From Allorhodopirellula solitaria (lineage in GTDB: Bacteria > Planctomycetota > Planctomycetia > Pirellulales > Pirellulaceae), in the NCBI RefSeq assembly GCF_007859855.1, contig NZ_SJPK01000004.1, positions 248,001-312,000 of the forward strand: a DNA stretch of 64,000 bases, given 5' to 3'. Both the position numbers and the translations under genes were made by a program. This document shows positions 19,111 to 31,723 of the stretch, piece after piece (within the stretch, counting starts at the first letter, position 1; each line of letters begins with the position of its first letter). The notes beneath the pieces are model-generated. The model worked only from the letters and a program-made list of their open reading frames with translations, ran no database searches and was not told the origin of the DNA.

Positions 19111-20448
19111 TTAAACATCAAACAGAGCGTTCACATGGCCGGTGCTGTCGGCAAACTTCTCCAACGGCACGCCGACTTTGTTGAGCAGCGTCAGGTGCAA
19201 ATTGGATAGCGGTTCGGGCGTCTCGTAACGGATGTGGCGACCGCCGCGCATGTTACCGGCCGCGCCCCCAGCGACGAGGATCGGCAAGTCTTTATGGTCG
19301 TGCGCATCGGAATCACCCATGCCGCTGCCGTAGAGATACAGCGAGTGATCGAGCAGCGTTCCGTTGCCCTCGGAGATCGAGTCCATTTTCTCCAGGAACT
19401 CGGCGAATAGTGAGACGTGGAACTGGTTGATCTTGGCGATCTTGGCGAGCTTTTCAGGGTTGCCGCCGTGGTGCGTCACGGGATGGTGAGGCTCGGGGAC
19501 ACCGATCTCAGGATAGGTTCGTGTGCTCGCCTCGCGAGCCAATTGAAAGGTGACGATCCGAGTGATGTCACCTTGGAAAGCGAGTAGCTGCAGGTCAAAC
19601 ATGAGCCGGGCGTGATCGGCGTAGGCTGCCGGGACGCCGACCGGGCGATCGAGGTCGGGCAGCGGATTGTCAGCCGTGGTCTGCACAGCATGTTCGATTC
19701 TCCGCTCGACCTCGCGGATGCTTTCGACATATTGATCAATCTTGTTGCGATCGCTACTGCCGAGTCGCTGTTGGAGTCGTTTGATCTCCAAAGTGACACT
19801 GTCGAGCAAACTCGAACGCCTGCGGAGGGCTGCGACCCGCTGTGCCGGTGTACCGCCCTCACCAAAGAGCTGTTCAAAGACGATGCGTGGGTGAGCCTCG
19901 GACGGCAACGGCGTGGTCGGCGAAGACCACGAGAGATTGTTCTGGTAGACACACGCGTAACCATTGTCACACTGTCCCACGGTAGACAACAAATCCATCG
20001 CCAGCTCGAGCGATGGCAACTGCGTTTCGTGCCCGAAATGTTTCGCCGCGATTTGGTCGGCGGTCGTGCCAAGGTAGTAGTCGCTGCTCTCGGTCAACTT
20101 GGCCTGCGCGGCGCTCAGAAAGGCAGCGTTGGAGGTCGCGTGAGAACCAGGGTAGGCATTCTGTAGATCCATTCCGGAGAGCACACAGAGTTGATCCTGC
20201 ATCGATTGCAGCGGCGAGAGGCTCGAGGGCAGGTTGTCGAGTCGATCACCACGCGGCGTCCATTCGGCGGGATTGAATCCCATCGGTGTGTAGATGTATC
20301 CGATCCGGCGCAGATTCGCATCGGCCGCAGGCGTCGCCTCAGCCGCAGTCAGAGACGGGATCATCGCATCGAGTAGCGGCAATGAAATGGCAGTGCCGAG
20401 ACCGCGAAGCATGGTCCGGCGCGGCAAAGATTTCTTGGTAATAAACAT
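19111..20448 (-). CDS. DUF1552 family exported protein
   Basis: A 445-residue protein matching the DUF1552 family of planctomycetes and related bacteria: RRTMLRGLGTAISLPLLDAM (Tat-like leader), RIGYIYTPMGFNPAEWTP, LCVLSGMDLQN and a C-terminal part with VTHHGGNPEKLAKIAKIN, HSLYLYGSGMGDSDAHDHKDLPILVAGG and NLHLTLLNKVGVPLEKFADS. The last region resembles the sulfatase/alkaline-phosphatase fold of the related DUF1501 proteins. The function is not established. It sits 5 bases downstream of the DUF1592 gene, the standard pairing for these families, and 19-20 bases upstream of the ankyrin gene. It probably acts outside the cytoplasm with the heme protein. Confidence 0.88.
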   Translation of the reverse strand: MFITKKSLPRRTMLRGLGTAISLPLLDAMIPSLTAAEATPAADANLRRIGYIYTPMGFNPAEWTPRGDRLDNLPSSLSPLQSMQDQLCVLSGMDLQNAYPGSHATSNAAFLSAAQAKLTESSDYYLGTTADQIAAKHFGHETQLPSLELAMDLLSTVGQCDNGYACVYQNNLSWSSPTTPLPSEAHPRIVFEQLFGEGGTPAQRVAALRRRSSLLDSVTLEIKRLQQRLGSSDRNKIDQYVESIREVERRIEHAVQTTADNPLPDLDRPVGVPAAYADHARLMFDLQLLAFQGDITRIVTFQLAREASTRTYPEIGVPEPHHPVTHHGGNPEKLAKIAKINQFHVSLFAEFLEKMDSISEGNGTLLDHSLYLYGSGMGDSDAHDHKDLPILVAGGAAGNMRGGRHIRYETPEPLSNLHLTLLNKVGVPLEKFADSTGHVNALFDV

Positions 20449-20453
20449 AGCCT

Positions 20454-22952
20454 TTAATGCTCCGTGAGAAGGGCAGACGATTGCGTACTGCGATACTGAA
20501 AAGGTTCGCTCGCGACGATCCCCTGGATGATCGATGAGATCCGGTAGTCATCGATCTTGGCTTTCCGGACGATTTCGCGGATCGCGGGTGCGTCGCGGTA
20601 GTCCACGAGCCGGCCCAAAGCGAAGGTCATCATTTTTTCGCTTAAGCAACCGACGAACATTTCGGGGTGGGCGAGCAAGCTCGCCTCGAGATCCGAGACG
20701 CCACCGACCTCGGTCCCATCAGGCAGCACACCGGAGGCATCGATGGGGTTCTCGCCGTCATACTCGCGATACTGCCCCAGTGCATCATAGTGATCGAGCG
20801 CGAAGCCGATGGGGTCGATCAAGTCATGACAGGATGCACAGGATTCATTCTCGCGGTGCATCGCCAAGCGTTCTCGTAGTGAGGTCGCCGTCAATGTCGA
20901 CTTTTCTTGGAGTGCCGGGATGTCGGGCGGCGGCGGGGGAGGCGCATTGCCGATAATGTTCTCGAGCACCCAGTTCCCGCGGACGGTGGGTGAGGTGCGT
21001 GTGGAGTACGAGGTAACGCTCAAAATGCTGCCATGGCGAAGCAAACCGCCCCGATGCCAATCCGGCGACAGCGTCACCTGGCGAAACTCGTCACCGAGCA
21101 CACCGGGGATGCGGTAGTGTCGTGCCAAACGCTCATTGAGATAGGTGAAGTCACTATCGATCAGCCCCATCACGCTCGCATCGTGTTGGAGCACATGCGT
21201 AAAGAGCAGCTCGGTCTCACGACGCATGGCCATCCGCAAGTTCTCGTCGAAATCGGGGAATTGCCGCAGGTTAGGCGTGATTCCATCGAGATTTCGCAGG
21301 TAAAGCCACTGGGCGGCGAAGTGATCGACGAGACTCTGCGAGCGTTCATCCGAGAGCATCCGAGTGACCTGGCCGCGCAGGACAGCGGGATCGCTGAGCT
21401 GATCAGCCGCCGCCAGGTCGAGGAGCTCATCGTCGGGCAGACTGCTCCATAAGAACGCAGCGAGTCGCGAAGCGAGTTCCCAATCGCTGATGCGGATGAC
21501 CGGTTCACTGGCATCCGATTGAACAGGCTGTTCGACATGGAACAAGAAATTGGGATTCACCAGGATAGCCGCCAGCCCTCGTTCAATGCCCAGTTCAAAA
21601 CGCGACTCCCAGCTGTCGGTAGATTCACCACGGAGAACCTCGTCAACGAACGCGAGTGGCGTGGCAAGATCTGCGGGTGTGACGTCGCGGCGGAAGGCAA
21701 CGCGGGCGATCTCGCCGAGGATCTGTTGAGCCGCAACCTGTTGGTCCGGCAGCGACGAGGATTCCGGCCAGGCGGTAAAGATGCGTTGGCGGCTAGGTGT
21801 TTCGATCGTAGGGGTCGAGGTTTCGGTTGCAGCAGGATCGGCATCGGCAAACGGGCCAACTATCGAGACCTCGAGCAATGCCGGTTGCTGTCGCGGATGG
21901 CGATGGCGATTGTATGCCGCTAGGAAAGGTTGCCGTTTGATCTCGAGCAACGATTCGCCCTGGCTGACAAAGGTCACGGCGATGTCGTGTGGGCCAGCCG
22001 TGATGGGAATTCGCACCTTCAGATTGGCATCGATCAGGGTATCGTCGCGGCCTCGTTTGGGAGGTTCGATCGTCCAGCGATGTTGTTTTTGGCGATCAAC
22101 AAGAACGTCGAGGTCATGGGGACGCGACAATCCTTCGATCATCTCATCGCGGTCACGGGTCAATCGAACCGCGATCTCATATTCGCCTGTTTCGGCAAAG
22201 GTGTGATGGATATTGGTGCCGCCCCGAGTGCCCAGGGGCAGCCCGGCAACATGTTTTTCCTGGGTCAGGTCGGCTGGCAGTCGCACGTTCAGCCCCATTG
22301 GGGTGTGGGTGAAGCGGCCCACCGCGATGCGACTGATTTTTTCGGCCGCGCTCAAGTAACGATTCATCAGCGAAGCAGAAAGGTCACCGACCGTAATATT
22401 GTCGAATCCTCCGCTCGATTCGTCCTTGGGTAACCAGGTCGTGATATCCAGTTCCAGCCCCAATAGATCGCGGACACTGTTTTGATATTCGGTTCGGGTC
22501 AAACGGCGAAGCGAATCGGTTGGTGGGATCACGGGGTTTTGCCTGGCGACGTGATCGAGGGTGTGACCGAGCTGTTGGACCACAGCACGGTACTCCGACT
22601 CATCCGGACGCTCGGCGTCCAACGGCGGCATCTGCCGCGAGGCGATCCGCCGCAGGACGGTTTCCCAGGTTGCCCGCGGGTCGGTAGTGGGCGTCTTGGT
22701 AGCCTCCGCCCATCGGACTTCCGCGAGCAGCGTCGTCTCCAGGTCGAGATCGGACACCGTATCGGCCGCGTTATGGCAGTCCATGCAGTAGCGATCGACG
22801 AAGGCCTCGATGCGTTCCACTGCGCCGTTCCGGTGTTCCGCTGCGCTGTTGTGAATTGGCGGTTCCGCTACGACTGCGGCGGTCATCGCGAGCGTGATCA
22901 GGAGCCAAGTCGCTCCGATCGAGCAAGCAGAGAGCGGTCTTGAATGGCACAT
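20454..22952 (-). CDS. DUF1592-type planctomycete cytochrome c protein
   Basis: About 832 residues with a signal peptide (MCHSRPLSACSIGATWLLI) and a c-type heme site CMDCH near residue 55 in the N-terminal planctomycete cytochrome c domain. Then come DUF1587 (LTRTEYQNSVRDLLGLEL), a carbohydrate-binding-like beta region (about 220-370), DUF1595/DUF1592 (FRRDVTPAD, ILVNPNFLFHVE, LAAFLWSSLPDDELL, YLRNLDGITPN), DUF1588 with a second heme-like motif CASCHDLIDPIGFALDHYD, and DUF1585 at the end. This is the full known domain set. The electron partner is unknown. ATG 22952 is chosen over GTG 22991 because it begins the signal peptide cleanly. First gene of a three-gene operon. Confidence 0.9.
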   Translation of the reverse strand: MCHSRPLSACSIGATWLLITLAMTAAVVAEPPIHNSAAEHRNGAVERIEAFVDRYCMDCHNAADTVSDLDLETTLLAEVRWAEATKTPTTDPRATWETVLRRIASRQMPPLDAERPDESEYRAVVQQLGHTLDHVARQNPVIPPTDSLRRLTRTEYQNSVRDLLGLELDITTWLPKDESSGGFDNITVGDLSASLMNRYLSAAEKISRIAVGRFTHTPMGLNVRLPADLTQEKHVAGLPLGTRGGTNIHHTFAETGEYEIAVRLTRDRDEMIEGLSRPHDLDVLVDRQKQHRWTIEPPKRGRDDTLIDANLKVRIPITAGPHDIAVTFVSQGESLLEIKRQPFLAAYNRHRHPRQQPALLEVSIVGPFADADPAATETSTPTIETPSRQRIFTAWPESSSLPDQQVAAQQILGEIARVAFRRDVTPADLATPLAFVDEVLRGESTDSWESRFELGIERGLAAILVNPNFLFHVEQPVQSDASEPVIRISDWELASRLAAFLWSSLPDDELLDLAAADQLSDPAVLRGQVTRMLSDERSQSLVDHFAAQWLYLRNLDGITPNLRQFPDFDENLRMAMRRETELLFTHVLQHDASVMGLIDSDFTYLNERLARHYRIPGVLGDEFRQVTLSPDWHRGGLLRHGSILSVTSYSTRTSPTVRGNWVLENIIGNAPPPPPPDIPALQEKSTLTATSLRERLAMHRENESCASCHDLIDPIGFALDHYDALGQYREYDGENPIDASGVLPDGTEVGGVSDLEASLLAHPEMFVGCLSEKMMTFALGRLVDYRDAPAIREIVRKAKIDDYRISSIIQGIVASEPFQYRSTQSSALLTEH

Positions 22953-23064
22953 GGAAGGCCTGGAAGGTGTCTTGAAACGCCGCAAAGGCACTGGGCGAGA
23001 CCACCCAGCATACCACGATTTGGTGAGCAGATGCGGTGTTTCTTCGCGCTGGGGTGCATTGATT

Positions 23065-23073
23065 TGCTATAAT
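23065..23073 (+). promoter_or_regulatory. Extended -10 promoter upstream of recQ
   Basis: TGCTATAAT is a perfect extended -10 element (TGnTATAAT) on the plus strand, 51 bases before the recQ ATG at 23124. The -35 position has only TTCGCG-like sequence, which is tolerated by extended -10 promoters. It lies in the divergent gap between recQ and the DUF1592 operon. Confidence 0.5.
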
Positions 23074-23123
23074 TTCCTAGGCTGCTGGATTGGCTCACTC
23101 ACCCGGCGGGTTCGAAACCGCCG

Positions 23124-26100
23124 ATGACTCCTTTTGTTTCTATTCTTTTCGCATTCAGGCGTATCCGGATGACACCGCCCGCGAGTTCCTCGCTCTCCTC
23201 CACGTCACCGGTGGCTGCCGATTCGGTGTCATCGACAGCCCGATCGAGGAAGGTACGCCTCCAAACAAACGATCCTGAATCGCTATTGCCGAATTTTGGT
23301 CTGCAGTCGTTTCGACCTGGACAACGCGGCGTTGTCGACGCCTTGGCGGCGGGAGAGGATTGCTTGTGCGTGATGCCGACCGGTGGTGGGAAAAGCCTCT
23401 GTTATCAACTGCCTGCGCTCGCCCGTGAGGGGACCACGATCGTGGTTTCGCCCCTGATTGCATTGATGAAAGACCAGGTCGATACGTTGGTGAGGCGAGG
23501 CATCCACGCGAAACTGATCAACAGTTCACTGTCCCAAGGGCAGCAGGAATCGGTCATGGAGGCCATGGCTCGGGGCGAACTCGACATGATCTACGTGGCG
23601 CCCGAGCGTCTGCGTAACGGGCGTTTCCTCGATGCGGTCGCGAAGGCGGACATCACCTTGCTCGCGGTAGACGAGGCACACTGCGTGAGCGAGTGGGGGC
23701 ACGACTTTCGTCCTGATTACTCGCGTCTGGGCGGTTTCCGCGATCGCTATCTCGGCGGTGTGCAGACGATTGCACTCACCGCGACTGCCACGCCGACGGT
23801 GCGTGATGACATCAGCGAGCTGTTGAAGCTGAAGGAGCCACGGGTTTTTGTCACCGGATTCGCTCGAACCAACCTCCGCTTCGCTGTCGAGTCTTGCAAT
23901 AACGACGCAGCCAAACGGGCGACACTCGAGAAATACCTCCGGGGCCGCGATGGGACGGGAATCATTTATGCCGCGACACGCAAACGCTGCGAAGAGATTG
24001 CCGAATGGCTGCCTGAGAAAACAGGTCGCAAGGTCGGTGTCTACCACGCGGGTCTGCACCCCGACGAACGTCGCCGCGTGCAGGAGGCGTTCATGAAAGG
24101 CGATCTCTCAGCGATCGTCGCCACCAATGCCTTCGGGATGGGGATCGATAAGTCTGACATTCGCTTTGTCGTGCATTTCAATATGCCCGGGTCGCTCGAA
24201 GCCTACTACCAGGAAGCAGGGCGGGCCGGCCGCGACGGCGAGATGAGTGATTGTCTTTTGCTGTTCGCCTATTTCGATCGGCAGATTCAAGAGTTTTTTA
24301 TCGAGAACCGTTACCCTTCCCGCGCGACGGTCAAGAAAGTTTACGAGTACCTGCTCTCCTGCGATGAAGACCCGATCGAATTGACTCTCGACCAAGTTCG
24401 TACGGCGATCGATGTCCGCGATGGGACCGAGGCGGTGAGCACTGCCGAAACACTGCTGGCACGTGCGGGCGTGCTCAAACGACTCGACGCGGGTTCCAAC
24501 CAAGCCGTGGTGCGAATCGACAGCGATGCCGCGACAATGCTCGATTTCCTACCCCGCGAAGCGAAAATCAAACGCCGTGTGATGACGGCCGTGGAGAAAG
24601 TCATCGGGCGGCGGCGGGGAGAAGACGTCTATGTTCGCCCCGATACGCTGGCGAAACTCGCCGACATGGACCGTACGAAACTCGCCACGCAGCTGCGTGA
24701 GCTGACAAAACTGAGAGCGTTTGACTACGTCCCCCCCTTTCGTGGTCGCGCCGTGCACATCACTCGTCGCGATCTGCCGTTTGCTGAACTGAACATTGAT
24801 TTCGACGAACTCGATCGGCGAAAGGCGGCTGAATACGAGAAGCTCGAAGCCGTGATCGGGTTTGCTCGAGCTGCGTCCTGTCGTCAACGCGTGATCCTCG
24901 ATTACTTCGGTGACCCCAACGCGGCCGATTGCACCCGGTGCGATCGATGCGACCCAGTCGGCGGCAAGCTGATTCGCAGTGGTGATTGGAACGGCAGTCT
25001 GACGACAGCCGACGCCATCGCAGCGGGCGGCGCAGTCCCGGCCGCAATCGCTCATCCCGATATCGATGAGCGTTCCCTGCTCACGGGCATCCGAGTCGTC
25101 CTGTCGGGTGTCGTGCGGACGCATGGTCGACTCGGCAAGAACTTGATCGCTCAGATGCTGGTGGGGTCTAAAAACAAACGTGTCACGCAGCTGCGGTTGG
25201 ATCGGTTGAGCACCTACGGAATGCTCCGAGGTTTGACCCAAACCGATGTCGCCGACGTAATGGACTCACTGCTTGGGGCAGGCCTGCTCGAGCAGAAGGA
25301 GATTAGCGAACGACGCCCCACCGTTCACATGACCGACATGGGGCGGCGAATCATGAACTGTACCGATCCCTTGCCAGCAGCTTTTCAGTTAAAGCACCGG
25401 GTGGCCAAAAAGGTCGCAAAGGTGTCCGCGAAGATCGAGTCCGGAGATGTCGAAGGCGACGAGACACCGAACACAGTCGACCAACGCAGCCACTCGTCAG
25501 ATGAGAAAACAACCGACCACCGCCCCCGCTCGTCGGATGAAACAAGTGCCGACCAACGCCCCCACTCGTCAGACGAAACAAATGTCGACCGACGACTCCG
25601 TTCGTCGGATGAAAAAATAGTCGACCGACGACTCCGCTCGTCGGATGAAAAAATAGTCGACCGACCACTCCGCTCGTCGGATGAAAAAACAGTCGACCGA
25701 CGACTCCGCTCGTCGGATGAGAAGACAAGCAGCACGGCTCCGAGCGCAGAGGACGATCAAGGTTTGACCCGAGAGCTCACCGACCGGATCAAGCGGTTTC
25801 GCCGCAAACGGGCTGCGGCACTGGGCTTGGCACCCCACCAAATCCTCACCGGTTCCACGATCCAACGACTCGCCGAGAGCCATCCCGCCAACGCCACGGA
25901 ACTGGAACAGGTGCCTGGGATTGGCAACGAGTTTATCGACACGTATGGGCATGATCTGTTGGACCTGATTGCGACGACGCTATCGCAACACGAATCGTCT
26001 CGCAGCAGCGATTCGGCCGACCAAGTCGCACCGACGCCCGAACCCGCGGTAGACGACCAGGTTTTGCGTGTCGACGAAGCGATCCCCGCCGATCAAGATT

Positions 26101-26297
26101 CTTGGCGAACCGACTATTGGACGTGGCGATTGTGTCGCGACGGCTACACGATTGATCAGATCAGCGAGATTCGAGGGGTCAGTGTCGAGGGATTACTAGC
26201 CCATCTCGTCGCTGCGGCGCGAGCAGGTCACAGCGTGGACGCGGATTGGGGTGGGTCACCCCAACGCATTGAGAAACTGCGCCGGGCGCTAGGGTAA
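23124..26297 (+). CDS. recQ: RecQ-family ATP-dependent DNA helicase with a repeat-expanded linker
   Basis: 1057 residues (about 1042 if ATG 23169 is used). The helicase core has MPTGGGKSLCYQLP (Lys90), DEAHCVSEWGHDFRP (183 onward), ATATPTVRDDI, GIIYAATRKRCEE, YHAGLHPDERRRVQEAF, ATNAFGMGIDKSDIRFVVHF and QEAGRAGRDG. The RecQ zinc site is C-x17-C-x2-C-x2-C (about 586-609). A winged helix follows, then a linker (about 785-868) of seven 12-residue repeats of the type VDRRLRSSDEKI, an HRDC domain (LTRELTDRIKRFRRKRAAAL, about 880-950) and a C-terminal helix-turn-helix region. It unwinds DNA during recombination and repair. The linker repeats come from an in-frame DNA repeat (see 25476-25727) and look like an insertion. 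Confidence 0.92.
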   Translation: MTPFVSILFAFRRIRMTPPASSSLSSTSPVAADSVSSTARSRKVRLQTNDPESLLPNFGLQSFRPGQRGVVDALAAGEDCLCVMPTGGGKSLCYQLPALAREGTTIVVSPLIALMKDQVDTLVRRGIHAKLINSSLSQGQQESVMEAMARGELDMIYVAPERLRNGRFLDAVAKADITLLAVDEAHCVSEWGHDFRPDYSRLGGFRDRYLGGVQTIALTATATPTVRDDISELLKLKEPRVFVTGFARTNLRFAVESCNNDAAKRATLEKYLRGRDGTGIIYAATRKRCEEIAEWLPEKTGRKVGVYHAGLHPDERRRVQEAFMKGDLSAIVATNAFGMGIDKSDIRFVVHFNMPGSLEAYYQEAGRAGRDGEMSDCLLLFAYFDRQIQEFFIENRYPSRATVKKVYEYLLSCDEDPIELTLDQVRTAIDVRDGTEAVSTAETLLARAGVLKRLDAGSNQAVVRIDSDAATMLDFLPREAKIKRRVMTAVEKVIGRRRGEDVYVRPDTLAKLADMDRTKLATQLRELTKLRAFDYVPPFRGRAVHITRRDLPFAELNIDFDELDRRKAAEYEKLEAVIGFARAASCRQRVILDYFGDPNAADCTRCDRCDPVGGKLIRSGDWNGSLTTADAIAAGGAVPAAIAHPDIDERSLLTGIRVVLSGVVRTHGRLGKNLIAQMLVGSKNKRVTQLRLDRLSTYGMLRGLTQTDVADVMDSLLGAGLLEQKEISERRPTVHMTDMGRRIMNCTDPLPAAFQLKHRVAKKVAKVSAKIESGDVEGDETPNTVDQRSHSSDEKTTDHRPRSSDETSADQRPHSSDETNVDRRLRSSDEKIVDRRLRSSDEKIVDRPLRSSDEKTVDRRLRSSDEKTSSTAPSAEDDQGLTRELTDRIKRFRRKRAAALGLAPHQILTGSTIQRLAESHPANATELEQVPGIGNEFIDTYGHDLLDLIATTLSQHESSRSSDSADQVAPTPEPAVDDQVLRVDEAIPADQDSWRTDYWTWRLCRDGYTIDQISEIRGVSVEGLLAHLVAAARAGHSVDADWGGSPQRIEKLRRALG
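25476..25727. repeat. Seven in-frame 36-bp repeats inside recQ
   Basis: Units start at 25476, 25512, 25548, 25584, 25620, 25656 and 25692, each exactly 36 bases (12 codons). The first three are diverged and the last four nearly identical. The core GTCGACCGACGACTCCGC with TCGTCG after it forms a hairpin (CGACGA-CTCCGC-TCGTCG) and matches the first palindrome of the non-coding 77-bp array at 36462-36846. The encoded linker is hydrophilic and probably unstructured, so the helicase reading frame is kept. Confidence 0.9.
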
Positions 26298-26315
26298 ACA
26301 ACGAAGGTCTCCATC

Positions 26316-29141
<2,826 letters not shown>

Positions 29142-29145
29142 CCGG

Positions 29146-29190
29146 CCGCCGGATCGTGGTGCCGGATCGTGGTGCCGGATCGTCTTGCCG
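29146..29190. repeat. 13-bp tandem repeat between convergent kinases
   Basis: Three to four copies of GTGCCGGATCGTG in the 72 bases between the histidine kinase stop and the Ser/Thr kinase stop. It is too short to be a gene and is not a clear terminator. Confidence 0.6.
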
Positions 29191-29213
29191 GATCCAACGC
29201 CGGGATGCTCGAA

Positions 29214-31472
29214 TTATTCATCCATCGTTTGGTCGAAAGCACTTCGGTCAATCGTTTGCTCTAGATTGACGCTGGCTTTGGCGGGGGCCCCGGTAGCAGT
29301 CGGGGGCGGATCGGAGACCTCCGGCTGCGACCCACGTTCGTGCCGACCCCACCAACGGTCACCGTGTGCGATAGACCATTTTCCGGCTGCGGGGCAGGCG
29401 GCGAGCAAGAGCGAAAGATCACGAGCAGTTTGTGGCCGCTTTGCCCGCGATTTCTCTAAACAACACATCAGGGCGTCTTCCAATTGGCTCGAGACCTGGG
29501 AGCCACCACGCTGGGACGGAGCAACCGGTAGTTCATCAATGTGCTTGTGACAGAGCTGGGCGAGATTATCAGCCTCGAATACGGGGCTCCCGGTCAACAG
29601 GAAATAACCGATGGCACCGACCGCATAGATGTCCGAGCGGGCATCGACCGAATTCGGTGCCTGAATCGATTCCGGCGACATATAAAGCGGCGTCCCGGCG
29701 AGCGAGCTATCTTTCTTTTGTTGCGGATCGCTCGACGAATCCACTGCTCGGACCAAGCCAAAATCAAGAACCTTAACCACGTCGGGTTCGCAGCCACGAC
29801 GATTCAGCATCACGTTGGCGGGTTTGATATCGCGATGAACCAGGCCTTGCGAGTGAGCTTCGTAGAGCGAGCCACAAACCTGCAATAGGATATGAATCAC
29901 CCGCTCTTCAGATTGTGGCCCATAGTCGCTGACGAGATCTTGCAGGTCGATGCCATCGAGATATTCCATCGCGTAGTAGAAAACGCCTTCGGGTGTCCGC
30001 CCGTAGTCATAGATGGCAATCGTATTGGCATGATTGAGCTGGCACGTGATCTGAACCTCCTGTTCAAAACGAGCAATCGAGGACTCGTTGACTTTCTCGG
30101 CGTGCAGCAACTTGATCGCTGTTGGACGTCGAAGCATCGAATGATGGCCCTTGTAGACGACTCCCATTCCGCCCTCGCCGATCTTATCGTCGAGGGTGTA
30201 TTGCCCGAGCTGTTGGGCTTCGATAACGGCCTCGCGCGAAAGGCGTTGCAAACGGGCGACGACCAGCGTGAAAACGAAGATCGCGATCGCACTGAGAATC
30301 AATAATCCATAGATGAACCAAAATGCCCGTTTCAGAATCACCAGCGGCCGAAAGGCATGGGCCGAATCGATTTCAGTCGCCACGCCGATATGGTATTTCG
30401 GCATCCACCGCCATGCCCCGATCACGGAAACACCCCGATAGTTGCGGTAACCATCCACGTTGATATTCGCATTCCCTTCAATCGCATCGGACGCCATCAC
30501 GGTCAGCGGCAATTGAGCGCGGCGAACCCCCGGACGGTATCCCGTGGTCATGTCGCCCCCTGGATCGCGAACCGTCAGTTGCAGCATCGATCGTGAACCG
30601 GGTTGATCGGGCAACAAGCCGAGCAGGATCAATGCCTCGTCAAACCGGCTGTTGCTGATCATCAACCCATCGGCATTGAAGGCATACGTCTCTCCTGAGT
30701 TGGCGACTTGGCCTAGCTCCAGGATCTGAGTGAACTCGAGCTCGGGGCGTATCTGCAGACAGAGGGCGGCGACCACTTGAAAGGACTCGTTGCGGACAGG
30801 AGCGCAGGCATACATGGTGGGCACGCCCATGCGAGAGCGGCCATCGGAGTCCTTCATCATCACCACGCTGGGAAACGGAGGCGACACGAATGCTTCCCCT
30901 TGGATCACCCGTTCTGTCATGGTTTCGTATTCGGGGATTTCCTTTTCTCCCACGATGGCCGTGTGAGACGATGCGATCACACGATGGGACTTATCAATTA
31001 ATAAGAACCCTGGATAACGGTGGGCCGCCAAGGCAGGCGAGAGTTCATCGGTGAGGTCGCGGCGGGCTTCCACGGGCGTGACGAGAAGCGAATCGTCTGC
31101 AGGAGGATCCCGACTCTCATGAGCCAGGATCGTGGCAACTGACTCGCGGACGGTTTCGTCATTGGCGAGCGACTGGGCCGTCGATTCCTGGACCGCGAAC
31201 CACTTCTGAAGCATCTCCGTTTCCATATTGACGAAGCTCAGCAGTCCAGCGTGCACGTTGCCTTTAATGGTTGACTCGATCGCGCGCTGCACGAAGTACC
31301 CGATCGTCGCCAGTAAAACGACTGCCACGATCGGCCAAATCCACAACTGTCGCTTGAGAAACAGCCCCGTGCGGGCAACCGTTTGCGACATGCTCCGGGA
31401 AGCCCAGGTCATATGCGCTTGCGGATGTGCTTTGGCTCGCCCGGAGCGGCGAAAAAGATGCAGCGGATTCAT
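29214..31472 (-). CDS. Membrane Ser/Thr protein kinase with extracytoplasmic sensor domain
   Basis: 752 residues from ATG 31472. A membrane segment lies at about 44-65, followed by a large extracytoplasmic region (to about 380) with Cache-like features (YPGFLLIDKSHRVIASSH, GVPTMYACAPVRN, GETYAFNADGLMISNSRF). A second membrane segment (about 388-410) precedes the kinase domain. The kinase is complete: GEGGMGVVYKGH (P-loop), AIKLL lysine, HRDIKPANVML (Asp548), DFGLVRA and GTPLYMSPE. The C-terminal tail is Pro/Thr-rich. In bacterial Hanks-type kinases the sensor usually follows the kinase, so this sensor-first layout resembles a histidine kinase with the catalytic part exchanged. It converges on the hybrid kinase gene. 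Confidence 0.9.
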   Translation of the reverse strand: MNPLHLFRRSGRAKAHPQAHMTWASRSMSQTVARTGLFLKRQLWIWPIVAVVLLATIGYFVQRAIESTIKGNVHAGLLSFVNMETEMLQKWFAVQESTAQSLANDETVRESVATILAHESRDPPADDSLLVTPVEARRDLTDELSPALAAHRYPGFLLIDKSHRVIASSHTAIVGEKEIPEYETMTERVIQGEAFVSPPFPSVVMMKDSDGRSRMGVPTMYACAPVRNESFQVVAALCLQIRPELEFTQILELGQVANSGETYAFNADGLMISNSRFDEALILLGLLPDQPGSRSMLQLTVRDPGGDMTTGYRPGVRRAQLPLTVMASDAIEGNANINVDGYRNYRGVSVIGAWRWMPKYHIGVATEIDSAHAFRPLVILKRAFWFIYGLLILSAIAIFVFTLVVARLQRLSREAVIEAQQLGQYTLDDKIGEGGMGVVYKGHHSMLRRPTAIKLLHAEKVNESSIARFEQEVQITCQLNHANTIAIYDYGRTPEGVFYYAMEYLDGIDLQDLVSDYGPQSEERVIHILLQVCGSLYEAHSQGLVHRDIKPANVMLNRRGCEPDVVKVLDFGLVRAVDSSSDPQQKKDSSLAGTPLYMSPESIQAPNSVDARSDIYAVGAIGYFLLTGSPVFEADNLAQLCHKHIDELPVAPSQRGGSQVSSQLEDALMCCLEKSRAKRPQTARDLSLLLAACPAAGKWSIAHGDRWWGRHERGSQPEVSDPPPTATGAPAKASVNLEQTIDRSAFDQTMDE

Positions 31473-31723
31473 AGGTGCCACGGTGGAGGAATCAGAGAAC
31501 GGCCCAGTCGATGCTCAGCATAATTGCTGGCCTGAGTTCACGCCCCCATTTTGAACCGGTTTTTAGTTCACAGCAGCAAGCTGCCAGCATATGATAGGCA
31601 TAGAAACCGGATCTGCCTTCCTAAATCAATCTCGCCTAACAGGATGCGATTGGGAGTGCCCGGTTTCCAAACGCCAGCCCATTTTCATTGCACGGAAGCA
31701 TTCAAGCCGAGACGTAGACAACG

